Part shown: one piece after another, positions 1-7,592 of the stretch
Numbering within the stretch: position 1 is the first letter of the stretch
Layout of the letters: the number at the start of each line of letters is the position of its first letter
Assembly: GCA_003555385.1 (NCBI GenBank)
Contig: PWHO01000305.1
Coordinates: forward strand, 1 to 19,277
Source: Bacteroidales bacterium
GTDB taxonomy: Bacteria; Bacteroidota; Bacteroidia; Bacteroidales; UBA7960
DNA: 19,277 bases
Reading direction: 5' to 3'
Notes under the pieces: generated by a model
The model's input: the letters and a program-made list of their open reading frames with translations, nothing else
Told to the model about the DNA's origin: nothing
Databases searched by the model: none
Position numbers and translations under genes: made by a program

Positions 1-177
1 CAGCGCCAGCTTCAGGAACTTCGGCAGGAGCGGGCGTTTTACCTGGAAGAGATCCGGCGCGACAGCACAGCCATTGAAGAGCTGACGAATGATCCCGATG
101 CCCTGGAGCGCTATGCCCGTGAAGTTTTTCTAATGAAGAAAGAGGGCGAGGATGTATTCATTATTGTGGAGGATTAA
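1..177 (+). CDS. Septum formation initiator (DivIC/FtsB family), C-terminal part
   Basis: The frame is open from base 1 and ends at TAA 175-177, giving 58 codons of a protein whose N-terminus lies outside the window. It begins with charged coiled-coil sequence (QRQLQELRQERAFYLEEI) and ends with the conserved family tail, in which ERYAREVFLMKKEGEDVFII matches the usual pattern of ER-x-ARE, a MKK-x-GE turn and a short hydrophobic strand. Family members are single-pass inner-membrane proteins of about 90-110 residues that work with FtsL and FtsQ/DivIB in the divisome. The transmembrane helix expected at the N-terminus is not visible here. The gene is convergent with priA, and the 3' ends are about 100 bp apart. 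The family call is firm; which member it corresponds to cannot be decided from the tail alone. Confidence 0.85.
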   Translation, partial: QRQLQELRQERAFYLEEIRRDSTAIEELTNDPDALERYAREVFLMKKEGEDVFIIVED

Positions 178-260
178 CCACGGCGGGGTTTGCTTTGCGG
201 GCATTTCCATCAGGTCAGGTTTGCCCCGGCTTCCAAGGGGCAGACGGTTTGTGCCGGGGT

Positions 261-294
261 TTAACACCGGATCCAGATCTTTACACCGGATCCA
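261..294. repeat. 19-bp tandem duplication over the priA stop codon
   Basis: ACACCGGATCCA occurs at 264-275 and again at 283-294, a period of 19 bp, and the bases just before each copy are also alike (TTA or TTAA). On the priA strand the copy nearer the gene supplies the last sense codons (V-D-P-V) and the TAA stop. The second copy lies just after the stop and also carries a TAA, in another frame. This looks like replication slippage at the gene end. Confidence 0.75.
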
Positions 295-2776
295 CATTAA
301 AAATGACCCGGACCGGTTTCCAGCGATGCTCCGACTGAAAATCCCTGACCAGTTGCCTTAATTGTTGTTTTTCTTCGCGCAGTGAAGGGCTGCGATCCAG
401 TTTCACCAGGATGTTTTTGATGTAATGATTGCGAATTCGGGCAATGACCGGGTACTCCGGGCCAAGTATTTTTCCCGGGAACCGGCCTTTCAGCCGCTGT
501 CCCAGTTCTTCTGCTGCGTGGTTCAGCAGTTCCTCGTCGGCATGCAGCACTGAAAGTCTGACCAGGCGACTGAACGGAGGATAGTGAAACTCCCGTCGTT
601 CGGCGATCTGTTGCCTGTACATCCCATCGTAATCATTGTCGATCACTTGCCTGATCACAGGGTGAGATGGATTGTAGGTCTGTATAATTACCTTTCCCCG
701 TTTTTTGCTCCGCCCGGAGCGGCCGCTGACTTGGGCCATGAGCTGAAAAGCCCTTTCATGGGCCCTGAAATCGGGGAAATTCAGCATGTTGTCGGCATTC
801 AGGATGCCAACAACACCTACATTATCGAAATCCAACCCTTTGCTGACCATTTGGGTGCCCACCAGGATGTCGATGCGGTGCTCTTCAAAATCTTCAATGA
901 TTTTCCGGTAGGCATTTTTTGACCGGGTAGTATCCAGATCCATACGAGCAATGCTGGCCTCGGGGAAAAACAGTGGCAATTCTTCCTCCACCTTTTCCGT
1001 CCCGAACCCCTTCATTTTCACTGCGGTGGATCCGCATGAGGCACATGTGCCCGGCGGGGTGGCCGAATAGCCGCAATAATGACATTTCAGCCTGTTGATT
1101 TTTTTATGGTACACCAGGGTTACATCACACTGGTGACATTCCGGAACCCACTGGCAGACCTCACATTCCACGCGAAGGGAAAAGCCCCGCCTGTTCTGAA
1201 ATAAAATCACCTGCTCTTTCTCTTCCAGTGCCTCCCGGATGCTGTTGAAAAGCAGGGGTGAAAAATGCGACTTCATGGCCTTGCTGCGGGTGTCTTTGCG
1301 GATATCCGCCACCAGGATTTCCGGCATCATCACCCCTCCGTGTCGCTCTTTAATGCCTGCATGCCCGAATTTCCCATGCTGTGCATTGGAAAACACTTCC
1401 AGTGACGGGGTGGCGGATCCCAGCAGCACTTTTGCCCCAAAGACAGAGGCCAGGTAAATGGCCGCATCCCTGGCATGGTAACGCGGCGCCGGGTCATGTT
1501 GCTTAAAACTGGGTTCATGCTCTTCGTCAATGATGATCAGCCCCAGGTTGTGAAACGGCAGGAACATGGCCGAACGCGGCCCCAGAACCAGGTCGTAGCG
1601 GATTGTTTTTTCACCGTAGGTGATTCCTCCCTGCAACAGGTTGTTCCACACCTCGGTACGTTCCATGGGGTTGAAACGGGAGTGGTAGATCCCGGCCCTG
1701 TCGCCGAAATGTTGCTGAAGACGGGTAATGATCTGGGCGGTCAGTGCAATTTCCGGCAACAGGTAAAGCACCTGTTTCCCCTGGTTGATGGTATCCCGGA
1801 TCAGCCGTATATACAATTCGGTTTTTCCGCTGGAGGTAACCCCGTGCAGCAGGGTCACATCATGGGTTTCCTGGCTTTTTTTGATTTCATCCCAGGCTTT
1901 TTCCTGGTGGGCGTTGAAGACAACATCCTTTTCTTCGGCCCGTATGTGGTCAAAATAGCTGAGCCGTTGCGAATACTTTTCCAGGATCCGTTTTTCGATC
2001 AGGCTCTGCAACGCGGCATATCCCCCTTTTACCGGGCCGGTCAGCTCCTGTTGCCTCACCTCTTTCGTTTTGCTGCCGTATGGTTCAGCGAGCCGGATAT
2101 AGTGCATCAGCACCTCCAGCTGCCGGGGGGCCTTGTGCTCAAGTTGAGCAAAAACCTCCCTGAGTTTATCTTCTTCCCTGCAATCCGGGGCCAGGCGGAT
2201 GTAGTTTTCCCGGCGTGGTCGCCATGGGTTTTCCAGTTCTTCCTTCACCAGCACAAGCCCTTTCTCCATCATGGTTTTGATCAGGGGCAGCACTTTTGGG
2301 ACAGAAGTAGAGGCCGCTGCTTCCTTCAGGGTAAGATGCCTGCCCGATTGCAGGGTCTCAAGCAGCGCAGTTTCCTTTTCATTCAGTGTTTCTAAGGTCC
2401 CGGTGGCATCCGGGTTCAGGGCGATGCGGGTTTCCCCGGCTAGTTTCATGGCAGGAGGCAGGGCGGCGTTCATCACCTCTCCTTCCTTACACAGGTAATA
2501 CCCGGCAATCCATTCCCAGAACCTGAACTGCTTTTCGGTGACCACGGGATCTTCGTCCAGCAGGTCGTGAATATACCTGGCCTGAATGCTGGCCGGCGGG
2601 TTGGTATGCACATCTTTCACCAGTCCGGCATACACTTTATGCCGGCCGAAAGGAACCACCGCCCTCTGTCCCGGGCGTATGCTGTCATTGAGTTTCAGTG
2701 GCACACGGTAGGTAAAACAGCCTTCCAGGGGCAGTGGCAGCAGAATGTCCGCAAACAAGGTCCGGCGTTCCTCCAT
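281..2776 (-). CDS. priA: Primosomal protein N' (PriA replication-restart helicase)
   Basis: PriA recognises stalled or collapsed forks and D-loops, unwinds DNA 3' to 5' and helps reload the replicative helicase. The N-terminal DNA-binding domain opens with FADILLPLPLEGCFTYRVP. Walker A is GVTSSGKTELY near residue 318, and the DEEH box (IIIDEEHEPSFKQHDP) follows. Eight cysteines in four CxxC pairs (CEVC, CHQC, CHYC, CASC) around residues 540-585 form the two-zinc insertion typical of the family. The C-terminal helicase motifs VGTQMVSKGLDFDNV and QVSGRSGR come next. About 831 residues is normal for Bacteroidetes PriA. The start could be ATG at 2776 or a GTG two codons upstream (2782); I prefer ATG. 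No Shine-Dalgarno is visible. The gene follows pfkA by 21-27 bp, so the two are probably cotranscribed. Confidence 0.96.
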   Translation of the reverse strand: MEERRTLFADILLPLPLEGCFTYRVPLKLNDSIRPGQRAVVPFGRHKVYAGLVKDVHTNPPASIQARYIHDLLDEDPVVTEKQFRFWEWIAGYYLCKEGEVMNAALPPAMKLAGETRIALNPDATGTLETLNEKETALLETLQSGRHLTLKEAAASTSVPKVLPLIKTMMEKGLVLVKEELENPWRPRRENYIRLAPDCREEDKLREVFAQLEHKAPRQLEVLMHYIRLAEPYGSKTKEVRQQELTGPVKGGYAALQSLIEKRILEKYSQRLSYFDHIRAEEKDVVFNAHQEKAWDEIKKSQETHDVTLLHGVTSSGKTELYIRLIRDTINQGKQVLYLLPEIALTAQIITRLQQHFGDRAGIYHSRFNPMERTEVWNNLLQGGITYGEKTIRYDLVLGPRSAMFLPFHNLGLIIIDEEHEPSFKQHDPAPRYHARDAAIYLASVFGAKVLLGSATPSLEVFSNAQHGKFGHAGIKERHGGVMMPEILVADIRKDTRSKAMKSHFSPLLFNSIREALEEKEQVILFQNRRGFSLRVECEVCQWVPECHQCDVTLVYHKKINRLKCHYCGYSATPPGTCASCGSTAVKMKGFGTEKVEEELPLFFPEASIARMDLDTTRSKNAYRKIIEDFEEHRIDILVGTQMVSKGLDFDNVGVVGILNADNMLNFPDFRAHERAFQLMAQVSGRSGRSKKRGKVIIQTYNPSHPVIRQVIDNDYDGMYRQQIAERREFHYPPFSRLVRLSVLHADEELLNHAAEELGQRLKGRFPGKILGPEYPVIARIRNHYIKNILVKLDRSPSLREEKQQLRQLVRDFQSEHRWKPVRVIFNVDPV

Positions 2777-2803
2777 GTGCACTTGAGTTGTTCTTTGATT
2801 TAC

Positions 2804-3913
2804 TTAGTCGCCCATGCAGATGCCAACTCCCCTGGCAGATTTGACAAGGTCGGATTTGGGGTTGACAAAGTTGTACTGGCTGATGGCCTCCGCAAAAGGC
2901 ACCGGGGTAATATTGGGATGCCGGTAGGTCACCATTTTTCCATAATCCTCGCGCAATACCATTTCGAAGGCCTCTACGCCAAACTGTGTAGCCAGGTTGC
3001 GGTCGTAGGCAAGGGGTGTTCCGCCGCGCTGGAGGTGGCCCAATACGGTCTCACGCATGTCCATTTCAAGGCCTGCTTCTTTGAGCTCGGCAATGAGCTT
3101 GGAGGCGACGCCGCCCATGCGTTTGTTCTTATAGCCCACTTCATTGCTGTCATGTTGTTCGGTATCGCCGTCAATGGGTTTCGCTCCTTCTGCGATCACG
3201 ATAATGGCATATCCCCGGTCACGGTCAAAGCGGGAATAGATCTTATCGATCACCTTGTTCAGGTCATAAGGGATCTCCGGGATGAGGCATACGTCTGCAC
3301 CACCGGCCACTGCACTGTGAAGACCGATCCATCCTGCATAACGACCCATCACCTCAAGCACGAACACCCGGTTGTGGCTCGCAGCAGTTGTCATCAGTTT
3401 GTCCACCGCCGTGGTGGCTTCCTGAACCGCTGTCTGAAAGCCGAAAGTGAAGTCTGTGGCCGACAAATCGTTGTCAATGGTTTTCGGGACCCCGATGATG
3501 TTGCATCCCTTTTCGTATAGTTTCTGGGAGATTTGCTGGGATCCGTCTCCGCCGATATTGATCACCGCATCCACGCCCAGGTACTGTAAACGCCTGAGCA
3601 TCTCATCGGAGCGGTCGGCAGCGTCCCAGGTTCCGTCGTTGTTCTTAATGGGCCATGCAAACGGGCCTCCTTTGTTGGTGGTGCCAATGATGGTACCACC
3701 GCGGATATGGATTCCGGCCACGTTTTCTTCATCCAGGATGACGATCTCGTTGGGCTCATTCAGGATGCCGTCAAAAGCGTTGATGCTTCCCACAACTTCC
3801 CAGTTCCTTTCTTGCTCGGCACGTAACACGATTGCTCGTATTACGGCATTCAGGCCGGGGCAATCGCCGCCGCCTGTGGCTACTAATACTCTTTTTTTCA
3901 TTTTATTTACCAT
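2804..3913 (-). CDS. pfkA: 6-phosphofructokinase, mixed-substrate (group III) type
   Basis: The enzyme phosphorylates fructose 6-phosphate to fructose 1,6-bisphosphate in cytosolic glycolysis. The phosphate-binding loop is ATGGGDCPGLNAVIR. The GGDGS motif (residues 121-125) carries Gly124, the position that is Gly in ATP enzymes and Asp in pyrophosphate enzymes. The catalytic loop is PKTIDNDL, with Lys144 where the classical E. coli enzyme has Gly. MGRYAGWIGLHSAVAGGAD and the late HLQRGGTP segment are also present. Gly plus Lys at these two sites is the signature of the mixed-substrate group III family, in which ATP use is usual, so the phosphate donor is inferred. At about 369 residues it is longer than E. 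coli PfkA (320). A second in-frame ATG at 3901 (MKKRVLVATGGG) fits the family N-terminus better and may be the true start. Confidence 0.95.
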   Translation of the reverse strand: MVNKMKKRVLVATGGGDCPGLNAVIRAIVLRAEQERNWEVVGSINAFDGILNEPNEIVILDEENVAGIHIRGGTIIGTTNKGGPFAWPIKNNDGTWDAADRSDEMLRRLQYLGVDAVINIGGDGSQQISQKLYEKGCNIIGVPKTIDNDLSATDFTFGFQTAVQEATTAVDKLMTTAASHNRVFVLEVMGRYAGWIGLHSAVAGGADVCLIPEIPYDLNKVIDKIYSRFDRDRGYAIIVIAEGAKPIDGDTEQHDSNEVGYKNKRMGGVASKLIAELKEAGLEMDMRETVLGHLQRGGTPLAYDRNLATQFGVEAFEMVLREDYGKMVTYRHPNITPVPFAEAISQYNFVNPKSDLVKSARGVGICMGD

Positions 3914-4008
3914 TTGTTTTTTTCATTTTAGTCATTACACATGTTTTCAGTCATGCGTGTTCCGCATGTGTTTCTGCCTTTTTCAGGCCGACGGGCGGAT
4001 GGGGGGTG

Positions 4009-5184
4009 TTACAATCGTTTTCTTTTGGCTACGAACTCCTTTCGTTTGCCTTCAAATAGTTCATAAATATTGAACGTACAGGGAAGGGGGCCATTGAAAA
4101 CCGGGACTTTTCTCTTTGGTTTCAGGCCAAGGTGCTTCATGGCGTCCATTTCCGGGCTGATGATGCCGGCGCAGTATCCGGAGAAGCGTTTTTTGAGGGT
4201 ATCTCCGATATCGGTGTGCATCACCCTGATATCATTATATTTCATGCGCTGCCCGTAGGGCGGGTTCAGGAGGACCCATCCCGGGTTTGCCGGAGGGCGG
4301 TAGGAAAAAAAGTCGTTGCGCTGAACGGTGATACTGCCCATGAGCCCTGCGTGCATGGTATTTTGCCTGGCAATGTCCAGCATAAAGCCTTTATTGTCGC
4401 TGGCAATGATCCGGGCACTGACGGGTTTTCGCTGATCGAGTGCCGCGGCCTTTTCTTCAGCGAACAATTCGGGGTCGAAATCATTCCAGTAAGAAAACCC
4501 GAAGGTTTTTCGTTCGGCTCCCGGTGCCATATTTGCATTGATCATGGCGGCTTCAATGGAAAAGGTCCCGCTGCCGCACATCGGATCAAGAAATGTGCGC
4601 TGACCGTCCCATTCAGAAAGCATGATCAGGCCGGCAGCCAGTACTTCATTGATGGGGGCGGGGCCTGAGGCTTTACGGTACCCCCGCTTGAACAATGCTT
4701 CCCCGCTGCTGTCCAAAGCCACCATGCAGTTATCCTTGTTCACGTTTATGGTGATACGCACCTGGGCATTGGATACATCCACATCAGGGCGACGACCGGT
4801 TTTGTCGCGGAAGTGATCGGCGATGGCATCTTTGCTGAGTTGGGCAAGAAAGAGTGTATTGTTGAAGATTTCAGTGTTGTGCGCAGCTGCGCGAATGGAG
4901 ATGGTCTTATCCGGCCCGAAAAGCCCGCTCCAGTCGAACTCCCGCAGTTGTTCATAAAAATCATCCTTTGTGCTGAAATTGAATTCAGTCTGATGATGCA
5001 GAATACTCAGGGCTGTGCGGCACCAGATGTTGGCCCGGTACAGCAATTGCTTGTCACCTTTGAATGAAACGGCACGGCGCAACAGCTGGACGTCTGTTCC
5101 ACCCAGTGCTTCCAGTTCTTTCATCAGAACGGGTTCCAGACCTGCAAAGGTCTTGGCGACATATGTGTTTTCTTGTGTTGTCAA
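4009..5184 (-). CDS. THUMP-domain class I SAM-dependent RNA methyltransferase (RlmL N-half/YpsC-like)
   Basis: This is a predicted base methyltransferase, probably acting on 23S rRNA guanine by analogy with the first half of E. coli RlmL. The N-terminus (YVAKTFAGLEPVLMKELEALGG) is the family opening, followed by a THUMP RNA-binding region to about residue 160. The Rossmann SAM site is FLDPMCGSGTFSIEAAMIN near residue 200. The catalytic motif IV is LLNPPYGQRM near residue 308, and its NPPY fits exocyclic-amine N-methylation. At 391 residues it lacks the second methyltransferase (RlmK) domain of the fused E. coli protein and resembles B. subtilis YpsC in size. The C-terminus is very basic (KRKEFVAKRKRL). 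The start is TTG at 5184, 8 bp after the hutI stop; no in-frame ATG occurs early enough to keep the conserved N-terminus. The exact target nucleotide is not certain. Confidence 0.9.
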   Translation of the reverse strand: MTTQENTYVAKTFAGLEPVLMKELEALGGTDVQLLRRAVSFKGDKQLLYRANIWCRTALSILHHQTEFNFSTKDDFYEQLREFDWSGLFGPDKTISIRAAAHNTEIFNNTLFLAQLSKDAIADHFRDKTGRRPDVDVSNAQVRITINVNKDNCMVALDSSGEALFKRGYRKASGPAPINEVLAAGLIMLSEWDGQRTFLDPMCGSGTFSIEAAMINANMAPGAERKTFGFSYWNDFDPELFAEEKAAALDQRKPVSARIIASDNKGFMLDIARQNTMHAGLMGSITVQRNDFFSYRPPANPGWVLLNPPYGQRMKYNDIRVMHTDIGDTLKKRFSGYCAGIISPEMDAMKHLGLKPKRKVPVFNGPLPCTFNIYELFEGKRKEFVAKRKRL

Positions 5185-5192
5185 ATTGATGT

Positions 5193-6455
5193 TTACTGGA
5201 TTTTACCTTCTATGATCACTTTTTCAACCTTATCGCTGCCGTAGGCATAGGGTAAAAAAGCGTAAGAGGAAATGGGTTTGGTAATGATCAGGTTGGCTTT
5301 TTTCCCGTGTGCGATGCTTCCCAGTTCTTCATCTACTCCCATGGCGTATGCCCCGTTGAGGGTTACGGCATGGATCACCTCCTCGGGGATCATCTTCATT
5401 TTGATGCAGCCCAAAGACATGATCAGCTGCATGTTTCCTGAGGGGGAGGATCCCGGGTTGTAATCGCTTGCCATGGCCAAGGGCAACCCGCTGTCGATCA
5501 TTTTCCTGGCAGGGGGGAACTCAAGCTCCAGGAAAAAGGCTGCTCCCGGAAGCAGGGTGGGCATGGTGTCGCTCGCCTTCAGCGCTTTGATCTCTTCCTC
5601 GCCGGTGAATTCAAGGTGATCCACCGAAAGGGCATTGTATTTTACCCCGACCTGGATACCTCCTGAATAATCCAGCTCGTTGGCGTGCAGTTTTGGCTGG
5701 AGACCGTGTTTTACGCCGGCCATCAGGATTCGGTCGGTCTCTTCCTGTGTGAAAAATCCGCGGTCACAAAACACATCAATATAATCCGCCAGCCCTTCGC
5801 CGGCCACCATGGGGATCATCTCCTCGATCACCAGTTTCACGTACTCCTCCTGGTTTTTTTTGTATTCTGCCGGTACGGCATGGGCTCCCAGGAAGGTGGA
5901 TTTGATGGTCAGCGGGCTGAGCTCCTTGAGTTTTTTGATGACCCGGAGCATTTTGAGCTCGCTTTCGGTGGTGAGGCCGTATCCGCTTTTGATCTCTACG
6001 GCCCCGGTTCCCAGCATTTTGATCTCTTCAAGCCGGCCCATGGCCTGCTCAATGAGTTCTTCTTCGCTTGCCTCCTGCAATCTTTTGGCTGAATTCAGGA
6101 TGCCGCCGCCCTTTTTGGCAATTTCTTCGTAGCTGAGCCCGCGTATTTTATCAATATATTCGATCTCCCGGCTGCCTGCATACACAATATGGGTGTGAGA
6201 ATCACAAAAGGCCGGCATCACCATGCGCCCTTCCGCATCTATCTTCTCCACATCCGGGTTGCCGGCAAGTGTTGCCAGGGGCCCGGAAGCAAAGTCCTTC
6301 ATGCTGCCGAAATCTTTTATCAGCCCCTCTTCAATATACAGAAAAGCATCCTCAATGACCGGCAGTGAGGCCATATTCTTTCCGCTCACCTTGTTGCGCG
6401 CTTCCTCCTTTTCAGTTTGAAGCAGCGCCTTGATGTTCGTTATGAGGGTTTTCAT
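5193..6455 (-). CDS. hutI: Imidazolonepropionase
   Basis: HutI hydrolyses 4-imidazolone-5-propanoate to N-formimino-L-glutamate, the third step of histidine degradation, using a metal-dependent amidohydrolase TIM barrel. The metal motif HTH occurs in MPAFCDSHTHIVYAGSREIE near residue 85. KLHANELDYSGGIQVG and NALSVDHLE provide further metal and catalytic histidines and acids, and the late Asp lies in MASDYNPGSSPSGNMQ, a stretch highly specific to HutI. The length of 420 residues is normal. The ATG at 6455 is the only sensible start. No hutH, hutU or ftcD is nearby; instead the gene leads into an RNA methyltransferase 8 bp downstream, so any other hut genes must lie elsewhere. There is no signal peptide, consistent with a cytosolic enzyme. 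Confidence 0.96.
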   Translation of the reverse strand: MKTLITNIKALLQTEKEEARNKVSGKNMASLPVIEDAFLYIEEGLIKDFGSMKDFASGPLATLAGNPDVEKIDAEGRMVMPAFCDSHTHIVYAGSREIEYIDKIRGLSYEEIAKKGGGILNSAKRLQEASEEELIEQAMGRLEEIKMLGTGAVEIKSGYGLTTESELKMLRVIKKLKELSPLTIKSTFLGAHAVPAEYKKNQEEYVKLVIEEMIPMVAGEGLADYIDVFCDRGFFTQEETDRILMAGVKHGLQPKLHANELDYSGGIQVGVKYNALSVDHLEFTGEEEIKALKASDTMPTLLPGAAFFLELEFPPARKMIDSGLPLAMASDYNPGSSPSGNMQLIMSLGCIKMKMIPEEVIHAVTLNGAYAMGVDEELGSIAHGKKANLIITKPISSYAFLPYAYGSDKVEKVIIEGKIQ

Positions 6456-6509
6456 GTGGTTGTCTTTTTTGATTCTACAATATGCAATTCGCCCCGTCTG
6501 TCGGACAAC

Positions 6510-6543
6510 CTCTCAAATGGACAAGTCTCTCAATTGGACAAGT
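6510..6543. repeat. 17-bp tandem repeat against the SPOR-gene stop codon
   Basis: Two adjacent 17-bp copies, CTCTCAAATGGACAAGT (6510-6526) and CTCTCAATTGGACAAGT (6527-6543), differ at one base. A decayed third copy (CTGTCGGACAA) may precede them at about 6498-6508. The array touches the TAG stop (6544-6546) of the minus-strand lipoprotein gene and lies in the 88-bp space before hutI, so it could also form part of the hutI leader. Confidence 0.85.
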
Positions 6544-6987
6544 CTATAGTTTCCTGATAAGTAACCAGGTGTCGTGGTAGTCAGGGTAATTGGTGCGTAC
6601 TTGCTGAATGCGTGTCCTGGCAGGAACTTCCTGTTCGTAAGAGCCCACCGAAACACGATGAAACCCGGTTTCCGACATGAGGATCACAGGGTCAAATCCC
6701 TGATCCCGCAAGGTCTCCATGAACCGGTCCGCATTGTCTTTCTGGATAAAGCTTCCGACAATCACAAAAAACATGTTTTCATCATGGGTGACTTCATCTT
6801 CTTCTGTTTCAAAAGTAAAACGTTCCTCCACCACACGGATCTCTTCACCTGGCGGTTCCGGCTCCGGTTCAGCCTCAACAATCGGTTCTTCCTCTACGGG
6901 TGGTTGTTCCGCAGGTACCATCTCCTGCGATTTACAGGCTGTCATCAGCATGCCGAACGCCAGTAACACGATCAATGTATATTTCAT
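6544..6987 (-). CDS. SPOR-domain lipoprotein
   Basis: The 147-residue protein starts MKYTLIVLLAFGMLMTACKSQ, a lipoprotein signal peptide with the acylated cysteine at residue 18. Next comes a Pro/Glu-rich acidic linker (residues about 22-55, with VEEEPIVEAEPEPEPPGEE), which probably spans part of the periplasm. The C-terminal 75 residues form a SPOR domain: FFVIVGSFIQKDNADRFMETL, a central DPVILMSETGFHRVSVGSY and a final strand ending in LLIRKL. SPOR domains bind denuded glycan strands of septal peptidoglycan, so an envelope or division role is inferred. An upstream in-frame ATG (7035) would put 16 residues before the signal peptide and is rejected. The gene is divergent from the GNAT gene, and a -7 box lies 46 bp upstream of the start. 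Confidence 0.88.
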   Translation of the reverse strand: MKYTLIVLLAFGMLMTACKSQEMVPAEQPPVEEEPIVEAEPEPEPPGEEIRVVEERFTFETEEDEVTHDENMFFVIVGSFIQKDNADRFMETLRDQGFDPVILMSETGFHRVSVGSYEQEVPARTRIQQVRTNYPDYHDTWLLIRKL

Positions 6988-7032
6988 AGTGGGTTGATTT
7001 TTAACAAATATCACTTGGGTTAGGATCAAACG

Positions 7033-7040
7033 CAAAAATA
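7033..7040 (-). promoter_or_regulatory. Candidate Bacteroidetes -7 box for the SPOR lipoprotein gene
   Basis: On the minus strand this reads TATTTTTG, a full match to the Bacteroidetes housekeeping sigma consensus TAnnTTTG. It would give a 5' leader of about 40 nt. No clear -33 TTG element is found at the usual distance, so the call rests on the -7 box and its position alone. A one-mismatch box on the other strand (TAATATTG, 7052-7059) could serve the divergent GNAT gene. Confidence 0.45.
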
Positions 7041-7130
7041 AGGCTTTTTGCTAATATTGAGAGGATTTAATTGGTTCGTTATGATTTTTTCTTAATTTGG
7101 TGCCTGAAGAAACTCCTTGCCTTGAAAGAT

Positions 7131-7586
7131 ATGGAGAACCCTGGCCCTGAAAAGATTCTGTCCGATGTGATTTTCCGTGATTATGAAATGGCTGATTATT
7201 CCGCTGTGATTGATTTGTGGGATAAGACCGGCCTTGGTGGTGCCCTTCGCGGGGATGACCGGGAGGCCATTAAAAAAACCATTCGCCTGGGAGGGAAACT
7301 GCTGGTTGCTGTGTTGCCCGGCGGGCAGTTGATCGGAAGCAGCTGGATGACTTATGACGGAAGGCGGATCCACCTCCATCATGTCGCCGTGTTGCCTGAA
7401 TGGCAGCGCCGCGGCATCGGCCGCAGGCTTACAGAGTTGTCGATCGGTTTTGCCAAAGAAACGGGCACACAGATCAAGCTGGAGGTGCACCAAAGCAACA
7501 AGGGCGCCGTAAAGCTTTACAGAGAACTTGGGTTCCGCTACCTCGGCGATTACGACGTATATATCATGAGGGATTTCAGCCCGTGA
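7131..7586 (+). CDS. GNAT-family N-acetyltransferase
   Basis: This is a 151-residue single-domain acetyltransferase that transfers the acetyl group of acetyl-CoA to an unknown amine. The acetyl-CoA pyrophosphate loop is VLPEWQRRGIGRRLTE, with the R-R-G-I-G core, after strand IHLHHVAV. The second conserved block is IKLEVHQSNKGAVKLYRELGF, the usual N-x-x-A-x-x-L-Y-x-x-x-GF signature of this superfamily, and the protein ends in YVYIMRD-like sequence (DYDVYIMRDFSP). ATG 7131, followed by ENPGPEKILSDVIFRDYE, is the preferred start; the reading frame is open upstream to a TTG at 7071, but those residues look unlike the family. The gene ends 6 bp from the convergent mutB stop with no visible terminator between them. 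Neighbours do not indicate the substrate. Confidence 0.88.
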   Translation: MENPGPEKILSDVIFRDYEMADYSAVIDLWDKTGLGGALRGDDREAIKKTIRLGGKLLVAVLPGGQLIGSSWMTYDGRRIHLHHVAVLPEWQRRGIGRRLTELSIGFAKETGTQIKLEVHQSNKGAVKLYRELGFRYLGDYDVYIMRDFSP

Positions 7587-7592
7587 TGCCAG

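Noticed and set aside
224..259. Inverted repeat CCCCGGC / GCCGGGG between the DivIC-like gene and priA, as a terminator
   Set aside because: The stem is only 7 bp around a 22-nt loop, and just a few T residues follow. It is too weak to call although it sits between convergent genes.
1475..2395. 306-codon open frame antisense to priA
   Set aside because: It is a shadow of the priA coding sequence, with no domain-like pattern or promoter.
3938..3970. Overlapping small hairpins (CATGCG/CGCATG and CACATG/CATGTG) between pfkA and the methyltransferase
   Set aside because: The 6-bp stems lack a T-tract and no known riboswitch pattern is seen. They could form alternative pairs, but nothing supports a regulatory role.
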